Source of the DNA: Bin87 sp965197635
GTDB taxonomy: Bacteria; Chloroflexota; Dehalococcoidia; Lucifugimonadales; UBA3495
Direction of reading: 5' to 3'
DNA length: 64,000 nt
NCBI GenBank assembly: GCA_965197635.1
Contig: CBDANN010000005.1
Span: 124,001 to 188,000, forward strand
The notes beneath the pieces are model-generated. The model had not been told where the DNA came from and did not search any database. It saw only the letters and a program-made list of their open reading frames with translations. Positions within the stretch are counted from its first letter, which is position 1. Each line of letters begins with the position of its first letter. Of the stretch, positions 16,420-25,420 are shown piece by piece. The translations under genes were made by a program, and so were the position numbers.

Positions 16420-17619
16420 TTGGCCTACCTGTTGCGGCTCAGCCTCTCCAACTACCGGAACTTCCGGCAGGCCGAGATTGCGCTGCCCAAGGGCGTGTCC
16501 GTGTTCTATGGGGCCAATGCACAAGGCAAGACGGCTCTGCTGGAGGCAGCATATACCCTGGCGGTGGGACGTTCCTTTCGTACCGAACGTGAACGCCAGG
16601 TGCTCAACTTCGACGCCGCTCTACACGGCGATGCCGCCTACGTCACCGGAGTCGCCTGCCGGGACGGGCAGCAGATGACTGTGGTGGTGGGCTATCGTCC
16701 GTCGGCAGGCCGGCTCGCAACATCGGTGTCCGGCGAGGTCGCCACATCGTCAACACCCGACTTGCCGCCGGTTACTAAAGAGATCCGCGTGAACCGTCAG
16801 CACAGCACGGCCTCCGGATTGGTGGGCCGCATCGGAGCAACGCTATTCTCCGTTGACGACCTGGGCCTGGTTTTGGGTTCGCCGTCCGACCGAAGGCGGT
16901 TTCTGGACGTTCTGATCTGCCAGGCCAGCCGGCGCTACCTGGACGTTTTGCAGCGTTATCAGGCCGCGCTGCGGAACCGAAACGGCCTGCTGCGCCGGCG
17001 CCGGGACGGACACGTCGCGCCGGAGGAGCTGGACTACTGGGACGGCCAGCTGGTTGAGTCGGGAACGACTGTTACCATGGACCGCGCCCACGCCATTGGT
17101 CGCCTATCCGAACTTGCGCGGCGCCATCACCGGGAATTGACTGAACCGGAGCAAATTCTGACCCTGGAATACCGGCCCAGCGTGATGCCGGAAGAATCCC
17201 CGGAGGACAGCGCGGCAGCCTTCCGGCAGCAGTTGCAACGGCACTCGGCCCGCGAACACGCTACCGCCGCCACCGTCGTAGGTCCACACCGTGACAATTT
17301 CGCCGTTTTCGTCAACGGACTGGACGCCAACTCCTTCGCATCTCGCGGAGAGGCCCGCACCATCGCCCTCTCGATGCGCCTGGCCGACGCCGACTATCTG
17401 GCTCAGACCCGAGCAGACGACCCCATAATTCTACTGGACGATGTGTTCTCCGAAATGGACGACCTACGCCGTACCAGGGTCTTGCAAAAGGCTGCCGGTT
17501 ATCGCCAAACTCTCATCACCACCACCGACGTTGATCCGGTGCGCGTTGTCCTGGGCAACGCGGCCACTTACTTCCGGGTGGAGAACGGCACGGTAGTTGC
17601 CGAAAACGATCCCCAATGA
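16420..17619 (+). CDS. recF: DNA replication and repair protein RecF
   Basis: 399-residue SMC-like ATPase. Walker A is GANAQGKT (about residues 31-38), the signature region contains SRGEARTIALSMRLADADYL and Walker B is PIILLDDVFSEMDD (about 337-350). RecF loads RecA through RecOR at gapped DNA and acts in the cytosol. GPHRDNF, a RecF hallmark, is also present. The start is a TTG, with an upstream in-frame alternative not evident. The stop overlaps the ATG of the sirtuin gene (ATGA), which indicates translational coupling. recF is here away from dnaA/dnaN/gyrB, unlike in many bacteria. Confidence 0.93.
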   Translation: MAYLLRLSLSNYRNFRQAEIALPKGVSVFYGANAQGKTALLEAAYTLAVGRSFRTERERQVLNFDAALHGDAAYVTGVACRDGQQMTVVVGYRPSAGRLATSVSGEVATSSTPDLPPVTKEIRVNRQHSTASGLVGRIGATLFSVDDLGLVLGSPSDRRRFLDVLICQASRRYLDVLQRYQAALRNRNGLLRRRRDGHVAPEELDYWDGQLVESGTTVTMDRAHAIGRLSELARRHHRELTEPEQILTLEYRPSVMPEESPEDSAAAFRQQLQRHSAREHATAATVVGPHRDNFAVFVNGLDANSFASRGEARTIALSMRLADADYLAQTRADDPIILLDDVFSEMDDLRRTRVLQKAAGYRQTLITTTDVDPVRVVLGNAATYFRVENGTVVAENDPQ

Positions 17620-18410
17620 CCACCATGGACGCCGTCAACAACGCCGCTCAAATCCTCGCCGACGCCGACTATGCTATCGCTCTGACCGGCGCCGGCCTCT
17701 CGGTCGAAAGCGGCATACCGTCCTTTCGCGGCCCCGATGGCCTGTGGACCAAATACGGCCAGCCGAGCAACCTCTCCTACCGCGTGTTCGCGAGGGATCC
17801 CCAAGACTGGTGGGAGCGTCGGCTGAGCGACGAGGCAACGCCGGGCAATCCCACCTACGACCTCAAGGACGCGGTGGACAACGCCGTTCCCAACCCAGGG
17901 CACCTCGCCATCGCAGAGCTTGAGGAGGCCGGCATCCTCAAGGCGGTAATCACGCAAAACGTGGACGACCTCCACGGGCGGGCCGGCAGTCGCGCACTGT
18001 TGGAAATCCACGGCAACCGCAACTACCTGCGCTGCGTTGGGTGTGGCTGGCGGCGTCCTCGCGCTGAATACGCCATCACCGACCTGCCTCCCATATGCCA
18101 GGAGTGCGGCGGCGTTATCAAGCTGGACACGGTCATGTTCGGCGAGCCCATTCCCCGGGCCACGCTGGACGCCTGCTTCGCGGAGACCCAGCGGTGCGAC
18201 GCCATCCTGTTGGTGGGCACGTCGGGCGCGGTGAATCCTGCCGCCCGACTGCCCGTCCTGGCCCGCGAGCGGGGAGCCAAGATAATCGAAGTCAACCCGG
18301 AGCCTACCCAACTGACGGCCGCTGCCCACGTCGTGATTACCGGGACTGCAGCCGAAGTCCTTCCCGCGTTGGTGGATGCACTTCACGCTGGGGTTAATCG
18401 GTCTAACTAA
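17616..18410 (+). CDS. NAD-dependent deacylase of the Sir2 family
   Basis: 264-residue sirtuin. The NAD-binding motifs GAGLSVESGIPSFRG and DGLW are near residues 25-44, the catalytic QNVDDLHGRAG is at about 115-125, and a zinc ribbon is formed by CVGC and CQEC. GTSGAVNPAARLP and EVNPEPTQL complete the Rossmann fold. It removes acyl groups from lysines using NAD, producing nicotinamide and O-acyl-ADP-ribose, in the cytosol. Its ATG overlaps the recF stop codon and its 3' end abuts the mscS gene, so the three are probably one transcription unit. Confidence 0.93.
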   Translation: MTTMDAVNNAAQILADADYAIALTGAGLSVESGIPSFRGPDGLWTKYGQPSNLSYRVFARDPQDWWERRLSDEATPGNPTYDLKDAVDNAVPNPGHLAIAELEEAGILKAVITQNVDDLHGRAGSRALLEIHGNRNYLRCVGCGWRRPRAEYAITDLPPICQECGGVIKLDTVMFGEPIPRATLDACFAETQRCDAILLVGTSGAVNPAARLPVLARERGAKIIEVNPEPTQLTAAAHVVITGTAAEVLPALVDALHAGVNRSN

Positions 18411-18411
18411 A

Positions 18412-19632
18412 ATGGGCGAATTGATTCAAAATTGGTGGGCGTCTCTGCCCGGTTGGGTCGCCGCAAACAACATCGTTTGGACACACATTCTGATCGCCGC
18501 CGTGATCATGGCCGCTGTGATTGTGATCGCGTTCCTGTTCAGCAAATTCATTTTCCGGCGATTACTGCGGGCCTTCATCTTATTCGGACCCGATTTTGAC
18601 GTCCGCATGGCTGGCGCCACCAAAACGCCGGTTACCGTAGCGATAGTGCTGCTGGGGACGTATCTGGCTATAACCGCGCTGGCTTTGCCGTCCACTGTTC
18701 AGCATGTGGTGGACAAGATCAGCGCCATCCTCGCCATCCTGGTTGGCTCCGTTTTAATCAACTCCGTGGCCTCCGTAGCGCTGCAGTGGGTGCAAATACG
18801 CCTGTCTGAAAGCAACGCCGCCGATACTAGCACTTGGGCGTTGCCCCTGGCGCGGCGCGGCATCCTCATTGCCATCTTTGCCATGGCAGTCATGCTGTCT
18901 CTGGACATATTGGGCATCAACGTAACGCCCTTGATCGCGGGTCTCGGCCTCGGCGGCCTGGCGGTGGCACTGGCCTTGCAGCCCACCCTCAGCAATCTCT
19001 TTGCCGGCACCTACGTCATCACGGAAGGCGTGGTCAACGTCGGCGACTACATCGAAATGGAGAACGGCATAAACGGCTACGTGGTGGACGTGAACTGGCG
19101 CAGCACCCGCCTCCGCACCTGGACCAACAACCTGGTCATCATCCCCAACTCGCGTTTCGCCGAGACCATCATCACCAACTACAGCAAACCCGACGAGCCG
19201 GTGAACGTGTACCTACCTTGCGGGGTGGCTTACGAGAGCGACCTGCAACAGGTCGAAGCGGTTGGCCACGAGGTGATGGACAAAGTGCTGCGAGGACACC
19301 CGGGAGCAGTGCCGGAGTACGGCGGATATTTCGGTTACGATACTTTCGGCGAGAACAACATAGACTTCTGGCTGTTTGTGCAAGCAAAAGACCGCCTGGC
19401 CAGTTTCGAGGTTCGCAGCGAATTGGTCAAGGAACTGCACGCCCGGTTGACCAACGAGGGCATCACCATCAACTATCCGGTGCGGACGCTGCACTTGCCC
19501 GACGGATGGACTTCCCAGGACGGAACGGCGCTACCGACCAGCGTGTCGGTATTGCGGCCCCCGGCCACTGCTCAACCTAGCCGGCCATTACCCGATGATG
19601 TACCGGGCGGCGGAGATGGGCCGGACGTTTAG
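18412..19632 (+). CDS. MscS-family mechanosensitive ion channel
   Basis: 406 residues. Three to four hydrophobic helices in the first 190 residues are followed by the conserved pore-lining and beta-domain region GLGGLAVALALQPTLSNLFAG, VGDYIEMENGINGYVVDVNW and NNLVIIPNSRFAETIITNYS. The C-terminal alpha/beta cytoplasmic domain is complete and has a Pro-rich tail. It releases solutes on hypo-osmotic shock. I place the start at 18412, one base after the sirtuin stop; a frame from 18376 would overlap that gene and adds no conserved sequence. No clear Shine-Dalgarno is present, consistent with translational coupling. Confidence 0.9.
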   Translation: MGELIQNWWASLPGWVAANNIVWTHILIAAVIMAAVIVIAFLFSKFIFRRLLRAFILFGPDFDVRMAGATKTPVTVAIVLLGTYLAITALALPSTVQHVVDKISAILAILVGSVLINSVASVALQWVQIRLSESNAADTSTWALPLARRGILIAIFAMAVMLSLDILGINVTPLIAGLGLGGLAVALALQPTLSNLFAGTYVITEGVVNVGDYIEMENGINGYVVDVNWRSTRLRTWTNNLVIIPNSRFAETIITNYSKPDEPVNVYLPCGVAYESDLQQVEAVGHEVMDKVLRGHPGAVPEYGGYFGYDTFGENNIDFWLFVQAKDRLASFEVRSELVKELHARLTNEGITINYPVRTLHLPDGWTSQDGTALPTSVSVLRPPATAQPSRPLPDDVPGGGDGPDV

Positions 19633-19676
19633 CCCGGCCCCGCAGCAAGAATAACCGAAAACGGTCAACACGCGAG

Positions 19677-20885
19677 CTACCGAGACAGGCCGTAGGCCGT
19701 CGCCTGCAACTTGGCGTCGCCGCTCGCGTTCAGCCGCTGGGTGATGCTGTCAATCAGCGCGCCGACGGCAGTCTCTCCCCAGAACCAGCGGTGGATGTCC
19801 GCCTCGCCGTCGTTGGGCCGCTGGGCCATCCGCGCTTCGTAGCAGAATGCCTTGAGGTCGTCGGCGCAGTAGCGGACGAACTGAGGAACCGAAACATCGT
19901 CCGGACGCTCGTCGATGTCGGCCTCGTCGTTCTCGGCATAAGCCTCCAGGAAACGGATGATGCCCCGGAACCGACGCTGCGGTACGCCGGTGATGCCCAC
20001 GGCGGTGCGGCCCCGCTGCTCCTGCCAACGCTCGTAGTAGCCGCGCAGGGCCGTGATCTCGCCGGCGGCGTCCAGAGGCGGCTTGGCGGCGTCGCCGTTG
20101 GTTGAGGCCGTCTCCACTTCCGACGCCTGGGGCAATCCGATGGGGCCGGCTTCCTCGGGATAGTCGGCGAGCACCGGGCCGGCTTCAGCATCCAGGGTCG
20201 CCAGAGCGGCGGCGAGGACCTGGTGCTGGAAGTCGGGATCGTCCGGCTTGCCCATGGAGTAACCGAAGTAGAAAGGCACCCACAGGGCGCGCGGCGGACG
20301 CACTCGTTCGGCGTGTTCACGTACCAGCGCGATTGCCACGGTGGTCAGCCCAGCCGCCTCAAACACTCTAGCCAGCACGCTCACGGCGTGCGTGCAGAGA
20401 GGTCAAGTGGGGGTCAGCAATACCAGGTCAACGCCTTCCTCTTTGAGACGCTGCGCCACCTCCGGCCCGGTCTGCTCCGCGACGACGGTGCAGTCCCGCA
20501 ACGCTCCCATGAAGGAATAGTGGTTGGGAGCCACCTTGCCGATGACGCCGCGCTCGGCCAACTCTCGCATCCGGTCCATGGGGAAGGTGATGTTGATGTC
20601 GCGGTAGATGGCGGTGCGGTCGAAGCCGATGCTGAAATGGCTCTGCACGATGTCGGCGGAGTCGGAATCGCTGGGGATGACGCGGTAGGTCGACTCGCCG
20701 CCCGGATGGTCCCGGTTGAAGGGCTTGTCGTCGCGCAGGTGCAGGCCGGCGGTGGTGACGATGGCGGCGGTGCAATCGGCCAGCGGTTTCGCCAGCGGCG
20801 TCCACGGCACGCCGTCGGCCTCCATGCAGGGGAAGAACTGCAACATCTGGCGCTGGACTTCGGATAGGACTGATAGGCGGGGCAT
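19677..20885 (-). CDS. GrdB/PrdB-like selenoprotein with in-frame UGA (Sec161)
   Basis: Read through one TGA at 20403-20405, this frame is 402 residues. Both halves are in the same frame (six codons between the UGA and the next start-like GTG) and both match the glycine/sarcosine/betaine or D-proline reductase selenoprotein B family: TTAGLHLRDDKPF, NITFPMDRMRELAERGVIG and NHYSFMGALRD before the UGA, then RVFEAAGLTTVAIALVREHAE, VRPPRALWVPF and FGYSMGKPDDPDFQ after it. The UGA gives LLTPT-U-PLCTH, a Sec-x-x-Cys pair in the position where homologues carry Cys-Pro-x-Cys. A hairpin follows the UGA. AGGAG precedes the ATG at 20885. The insert APVLADYPEE and the reductase role are inferred; substrate unknown. 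Confidence 0.82.
20373..20397 (-). promoter_or_regulatory. Candidate bacterial SECIS hairpin
   Basis: On the minus strand, seven bases after the UGA, GCACGC (20395-20390) pairs perfectly with GCGTGC (20380-20375) around the nine-base loop ACGCCGTGA; a C-G and a T-G pair extend the stem below a T-T mismatch. Position, stem length and G residues in the apical loop fit the SelB-binding elements of bacterial selenoprotein genes. Confidence 0.6.
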
Positions 20886-20900
20886 GGGAAACTCCTGGTG

Positions 20901-21338
20901 CTAGTCGGCAACAACGTCCATTTGCGGATGTCTTCTGAAAACGGCCACACCTTCTTCGTCGTGGGTGTGCTCCATGATTGCGTTCTCAAGACGGATGCCC
21001 AGATTATGTATCGCCTGCAACACCTTTTCGTTGTTGTCGTCGATTTTCTTATGCAGGCCCGTAACTTCGTCGTCGATCTTCTTATGCAGGCCCGTAACTT
21101 CGTCGCCGATCTTCTTATGCAGGCCCGCAACTTCGTCGTCGACCTTCTTTTGGAGACCCGCTATTTCATCGTCGAGCTTCTTTTCCAGCCGGTCGCTGGT
21201 TCTATCTAGGTCATCGCGGGTGACGAGTTTGCCGATTTTGATTCCCGCCGCAATCACTACGCTTATCAGGGTGGTGATGCCTACCACTGCGGCAATCAAG
21301 ATACCGGCCAGTTGCCAGGGGGTGAGCGTAGCTTCCAT
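20901..21338 (-). CDS. Membrane-anchored coiled-coil protein with 11-residue repeats
   Basis: 145 residues. One transmembrane helix near the N-terminus (LAGILIAAVVGITTLISVVI) is followed by a long coiled coil built from hendecad units such as DDEVAGLHKKI, DDEVTGLHKKI and GDEVTGLHKKI. At DNA level these are near-identical 33-bp tandem repeats (about 21047-21170). I use the ATG at 21338; a longer frame to 21368 adds no recognisable sequence. It ends 15 bases before the selenoprotein start on the same strand, so the two are probably cotranscribed. Similar small anchored coiled coils are common but of unknown function. Confidence 0.72.
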   Translation of the reverse strand: MEATLTPWQLAGILIAAVVGITTLISVVIAAGIKIGKLVTRDDLDRTSDRLEKKLDDEIAGLQKKVDDEVAGLHKKIGDEVTGLHKKIDDEVTGLHKKIDDNNEKVLQAIHNLGIRLENAIMEHTHDEEGVAVFRRHPQMDVVAD

Positions 21339-21406
21339 AGTTTTGCACTCTCTTTTGGTAGGAGGCAAAAGCGATTGCGCCTGCTTTCACATTTACTTAG
21401 CCAGTA

Positions 21407-21782
21407 TCAGCATACCAGCACCAGAAGGCAGCGGATGTAGTCGCGGGCCTTGGCGCTGTCGTAGGCCAGGGTCCGGTACTCCATAAAGTCCGCCTCGGCA
21501 TTGTCGCGAAAGTTTTCGGCGTAGGTGTGCTTCAAGGAGATAAGATCATCCTTGTCTTCTTTGGCCAACCGCTCAACCGCCATTCTCAAGGCTAACTGGA
21601 CCCTCACAATTCCATCCACGGTGGGCGACCACGGCCAAAACTGCCTGTACCGTCGCTTCCCAAAGCAGCGCTGAGGCTCGCAAGTGGTTACGTTCCGCAA
21701 ACTTCCGGTCAGACTCTGCGACCAGGTCCCAGGCTTGTTGAACGTGTTCCTGCGCCGACTTCAAGGCAGTTCGGGTGGTCAT
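21407..21782 (-). pseudogene. PaREP1/HEPN-like protein, frameshifted
   Basis: The first part (ATG 21782) reads AQEHVQQAWDLVAESDRKFA and ASALLWEATVQAVLAVVAHRGW, then after a frameshift near 21600 it continues in another frame as ALRMAVERLAKEDKDDLISL, YAENFRDNAEADFMEY. Together this resembles the helical PaREP1/HEPN-like family (ALLWGA..QAVKAVAE..GW ... L..A...HANFY). Each frame alone is too short and lacks the complementary half. It could be a real pseudogene or a sequencing error in a working gene. Function is not known for the family; HEPN-like proteins often act with nucleic-acid-related systems. Confidence 0.55.
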
Positions 21783-21809
21783 GTCAAGACCCCAGAAACA
21801 GGCGTCGTT

Positions 21810-21831
21810 GGGGCGGATAATCATCCGCCCC
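21810..21831. repeat. Palindrome GGGGCGGAT family
   Basis: GGGGCGGAT-aatc-ATCCGCCCC, a nine-base perfect stem with a four-base loop, lying just after the stop codon of the alcohol dehydrogenase gene. It is related in sequence and place to the GTAGGGGC palindromes elsewhere in the window. Confidence 0.65.
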
Positions 21832-21842
21832 TCAATGGTTGG

Positions 21843-22943
21843 TTAGTCGAACATTATCGCGCCGCGTCCGATTTCGCCCCGGTCCAGGTCGCCGTAGGCT
21901 TCGTTGATCTGGTCGAGGGTGTAGTGGCGCACCACCAGGTCGTCCAGGTTGAGCTTGCCCGACTGGTACAGGTCCACCATCACCGGCATATCGGTGCGGG
22001 AGCGGGCGGAGCCGTAGTAGGAACCGCGCAGGGTCTTCTCGTTGCGCACCAGGTCAACCGCGTTGATGGGCGCTTCCTGGCCCCAGGGCGCGATGCCGAC
22101 GACGGTGACGATGCCGCGCTTGCCGGCCATCTCGTAGGCGGCCTTGGTGGTGTCGGCGCTGCCGAACACCTCAAAGGTGTAGTCGGCGCCCCGGCCGCCG
22201 GTCAGTTCCCTTACCTGCCGCACCGGGTCCTGGTCGGCGGCGTTGACGGTGTGCGTCGCGCCGAAGCGCATGGCGAACTCCAGCTGGGCCTCGCGGATGT
22301 CCACGGCGATGATCTGGCCGGCGCTGGCGAGAGCCGCGCCCATGATGACGTTGAGGCCCACGCCGCCGCAGCCGATGACGGCCACGGTGCTGCCGGCCTT
22401 GATCTCCGCGCTGTAAAGGGCCGCGCCGACGCCGGTGGTAACCGAGCAGCCGATCATTGCGGCCTTGTCCATGGGGATTGAGTCGGAGAGAGGAACCACG
22501 CCGGTTTCGGGAATGACGGCGTACTCGGCAAAGCACGCCACCTTGCCCATGTGGTGGATGTCCTTGCCATCGGCGTGCAGGCGGGTGGTGCCGTCCAGCA
22601 TATTAGCGCCGGTGGCCCCGTGCAGGTCGCAGAGGTTGCTGTGCCCTTCCAGGCAGGAACGGCAGCGTCCGCACGCCGGCACGAAGGACAGGATGACCTG
22701 GTCCCCTTCGCTGGCCAGCGTTACGCCGGGGCCGGTCTGCACCACGGTGCCGGCGCCCTCGTGTCCCAAGACCACCGGGATGGCGATGGGAGCGTCGCCA
22801 TGCATGAAGTGGCGGTCGCTGCGGCAGATGCCGGCAGATCCCACCTTCACCAGAACCTCGCCGGCCTTCGGCTCGTCCAGGTCAACCTCGCGGATGTCCA
22901 GGGGCTGACCAACTTCCCACAAAACGGCAGCTTTTACCTTCAA
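21843..22943 (-). CDS. Zinc-dependent alcohol dehydrogenase (MDR superfamily)
   Basis: 366-residue medium-chain dehydrogenase. Catalytic zinc ligands are Cys40 and GHE at 60-62, and the structural zinc site is CGRCRSCLEGHSNLC (Cys 91, 94, 97 and 105). The NAD-binding loop is IGCGGVGLNVIMG and an ensuing VDI/R segment suggests NAD rather than NADP. Length and layout fit class III-like alcohol/formaldehyde dehydrogenases, but the substrate is open. It starts with TTG, preceded by AGGAGG with suitable spacing. The gene stands alone on the minus strand with a palindrome at its 3' end. Confidence 0.92.
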   Translation of the reverse strand: MKVKAAVLWEVGQPLDIREVDLDEPKAGEVLVKVGSAGICRSDRHFMHGDAPIAIPVVLGHEGAGTVVQTGPGVTLASEGDQVILSFVPACGRCRSCLEGHSNLCDLHGATGANMLDGTTRLHADGKDIHHMGKVACFAEYAVIPETGVVPLSDSIPMDKAAMIGCSVTTGVGAALYSAEIKAGSTVAVIGCGGVGLNVIMGAALASAGQIIAVDIREAQLEFAMRFGATHTVNAADQDPVRQVRELTGGRGADYTFEVFGSADTTKAAYEMAGKRGIVTVVGIAPWGQEAPINAVDLVRNEKTLRGSYYGSARSRTDMPVMVDLYQSGKLNLDDLVVRHYTLDQINEAYGDLDRGEIGRGAIMFD

Positions 22944-23064
22944 AATGGTTCCCTCCTGACGGGTGACGGCGCCGGGAGTCGCAATGACTCCTCACCGAAT
23001 AGTTATCGTCAAAACATTGTAGATTACCCGGCGTGATACCGCCACACCCAAACGTGTGACGACG

Positions 23065-23152
23065 GGGTCTATCCAAAGTCCGCTTGACGTCCGCTCATAG
23101 TGAGCTTGTCGAACCATAGCGACCATCCTTCGACAGGCTCAGGACGAGCGGG
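23065..23152. repeat. Dispersed intergenic repeat (TGTCGAAC/GTTCGACA arms)
   Basis: Contains GAGCTTGTCGAACCATAG and CCTTCGACAGGCTCAGGACG, inverted arms of a recurrent intergenic element, preceded by GGGGTCTATCCAAAGTC. The same components occur at 63260-63355 with the two arms in swapped order. It lies between the dehydrogenase and the solute-binding pseudogene. Confidence 0.7.
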
Positions 23153-23224
23153 TAAGAGCAAATCAATCCCACAACTTTGGAACGGCCCTGCCCGGTCATC
23201 TTTTGCCAAGCGCGTGTTACGCAA

Positions 23225-25116
23225 CTACTCCGCGACGGTAACGTACTCGGTGTGGGTAAAGCTGGTGTTGATGTTGCCGGGCCAGACGAACTCGCCGACT
23301 TCCTGGGGGTTGATGGCAATCTGGCTGGGCAGCCATATGATTGGGACTTCGGCGTACTGGTCGAACTTGATGTCCCCGGCTGAGCGCAGGGCGTTGGATT
23401 TCACCTCGGGGTTCACGGCGCCGATAATTTCCAGGTACAACTCGTCCAGTCTGGGGTCTGGAACTATACGCATGAACCCTTCGGGCCCGCTCCGGTTGTA
23501 GAAGCGCAGTGTTACTTCCGCCGGCCGTATGGTGCCGCGTATCGGGTTGATTACGCCGTGCGTCTTGCCGGGACGGTAGTAGTCGGCGCGGAAACGGGCC
23601 CATTCAATCTCCTCGGCGGTTGTGTCGATGCCGATGTCCTGCAAATACGTAAAAGCGGCTTCGGCCATCGGTATCATTTCCGGCACGCCGGCCAGCTGTG
23701 TAATCAGGATCTTGAGGGGGTAGCCTTCATGTCCCGATTCTTTGAGCAGTTCGCGGGCGCGCTCCGGGTCGAAGCTGTATTTCTCGTCAAACTCTTCCGC
23801 CCAGCGCGGATTCCATCCCGGCAGGCTGGGGTGGTATCCCCAAACCTGGTGCGGGACGCCCTGGCCGTTGAACAATTGCTCATTGATTTCGTCGCGATTG
23901 ATGGCCCGGTTGATCGCCTCACGAACCGGACGTCCAAGTGTGGATCCGACGGGTCGTGGAACGGACTGAGCGGCGAGTAGATACCGCCCATGATGAATGC
24001 GACCTGAATCGCGGGTAGGGTGCTCTCGTTGATCTGCATCCCGCCGGAGATTGCTTCCGCGTGCAAGTCCCGGTTCACCTCGGCCATCTGCACCTGTCCG
24101 GCTAGCAGACTGGCGAGGCGCGTCGCCGCTTCCGGAGTGTTCACGTACTCCAGCTCCGACCAGAAGGGCGTCTGCCGCCAGTGGTCGGCGACCCGGGAAT
24201 ACAGCACGTTGCCGCCGACGCCAAGTTGTCGGCTCTCGAACTGCCACGGACCGTTGCCCGCCGGTTGGTCAACGTAGGACTGTTCTCCGTCTGCATCCCA
24301 TTGGGCTTTGCTGTATATGAAGAGGTTGCCCTGTTGCGCTGACATCACGAAATCCAGGGTCGCTTCAGTGCGTAGCAGATTGAACCACCAGGTTGCTGTC
24401 GGGCAGCCCATAGGGGTAGTCGCTTCAGTGCGTAGCAGATTGAACTCCAGGGTGTAGTCGTCCACGACGCGGATGTTTTCCAGCACCTCGGCTTCCGTTT
24501 CGCCGAACAGACCTCGGAACAGGCCGGTGTCGGTGGCTATGGCGTCGTCCCTGACAATCACCGCGGTCGAGTGCGGCACGTCGTGGGCGGTGAACTCGCC
24601 CCACCCTCGATGAAACTGAATGCCCTCTCTGAGCCGGACCACCCATTGGGTCCCGTCCGGCTTCGTGAGTTCCCACTCAGTGGCCATGCCCGGCTGCAGC
24701 GAACCGTCGAAGCGGTCGGTATGCACCAGCGGCTCTGCGAACGGACGCACCTGGGCGTTAGCCGAGGTGTTGGTACCCAGCCAACTGCGTATCAGTTCTT
24801 GGATCGGGGGGATGGTGGCAATCCGCAGGCTACCGCCGATGACTTCGGACTGCTGGGCGGCGGACGGAGTGTTGGTTGGCCGCGGCGTGGCAGTGGCTAT
24901 CACCGCAGTCGGCTGGGCCGCCGGTTGGGCCGGTTGAGCGGCTTGGGTTGCCGGCGCCGGGGCCGCTGGCTGTTGCTGTTGTGGGGCTTGGGTAGCCGCC
25001 GCCGGGGCTGCGGTGGGCGGCGCGGGCGCAGTTTCTTCCGCCGCGCCGCCGCAGGCAATCCCCGCAAACAGCATCATCGCCGCCACCATAGCAGGGAGTA
25101 ACATCGTTGGTTTCAT
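23225..25116 (-). pseudogene. ABC transporter solute-binding protein, family 5, frameshifted
   Basis: A peptide/nickel-type (SBP_bac_5) lipoprotein closely similar to the intact paralogue at 29943-31781. The N-terminal part has a lipobox (LFAGIACGG), an Ala/Pro/Gln-rich linker and a binding domain up to HDPSDPHLDVR. At about 23926 one base is missing compared with the paralogue, and the conserved VREAINRAINRDEIN continues in another frame to the end. There is also an in-frame 60-bp insertion (FNLLRTEAT repeated, 24359-24445). The start is the ATG at 25116 with AGGAGG upstream. If the deletion is a sequencing error, it would be a working 630-residue protein. Confidence 0.82.
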
Positions 25117-25420
25117 TGATTTCATCCCTCCTGGCAAGCAAAAGACGCTTTGAGGCAGAACGGGAAACCCGCCACCGGGAAGTTGCGGTGTGCGTCAACC
25201 GCGGGAAGGTTATAAACGTAATCAGCAAATAATTCACCGAAATACAACGATATATGGTATTTATACCGTGATACGGGCAGCATAACGTTATTACGGCCAT
25301 GTGGGCCGTCGATTCGACACACCCAACGCGCCGGGACCTGGCTGGGGTCGGTATCCAAAAAGAAAGCGCAGCGGAACTTTCTCGCTGCGCTCGCACTGGC
25401 CACCGGTATTTCGCGGAGCG
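25117..25420. other. Intergenic leader, no gene
   Basis: A+T-richer than its surroundings. It presumably holds the promoter of the solute-binding gene. Open frames here are antisense shadows of the permease tail. Confidence 0.4.
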
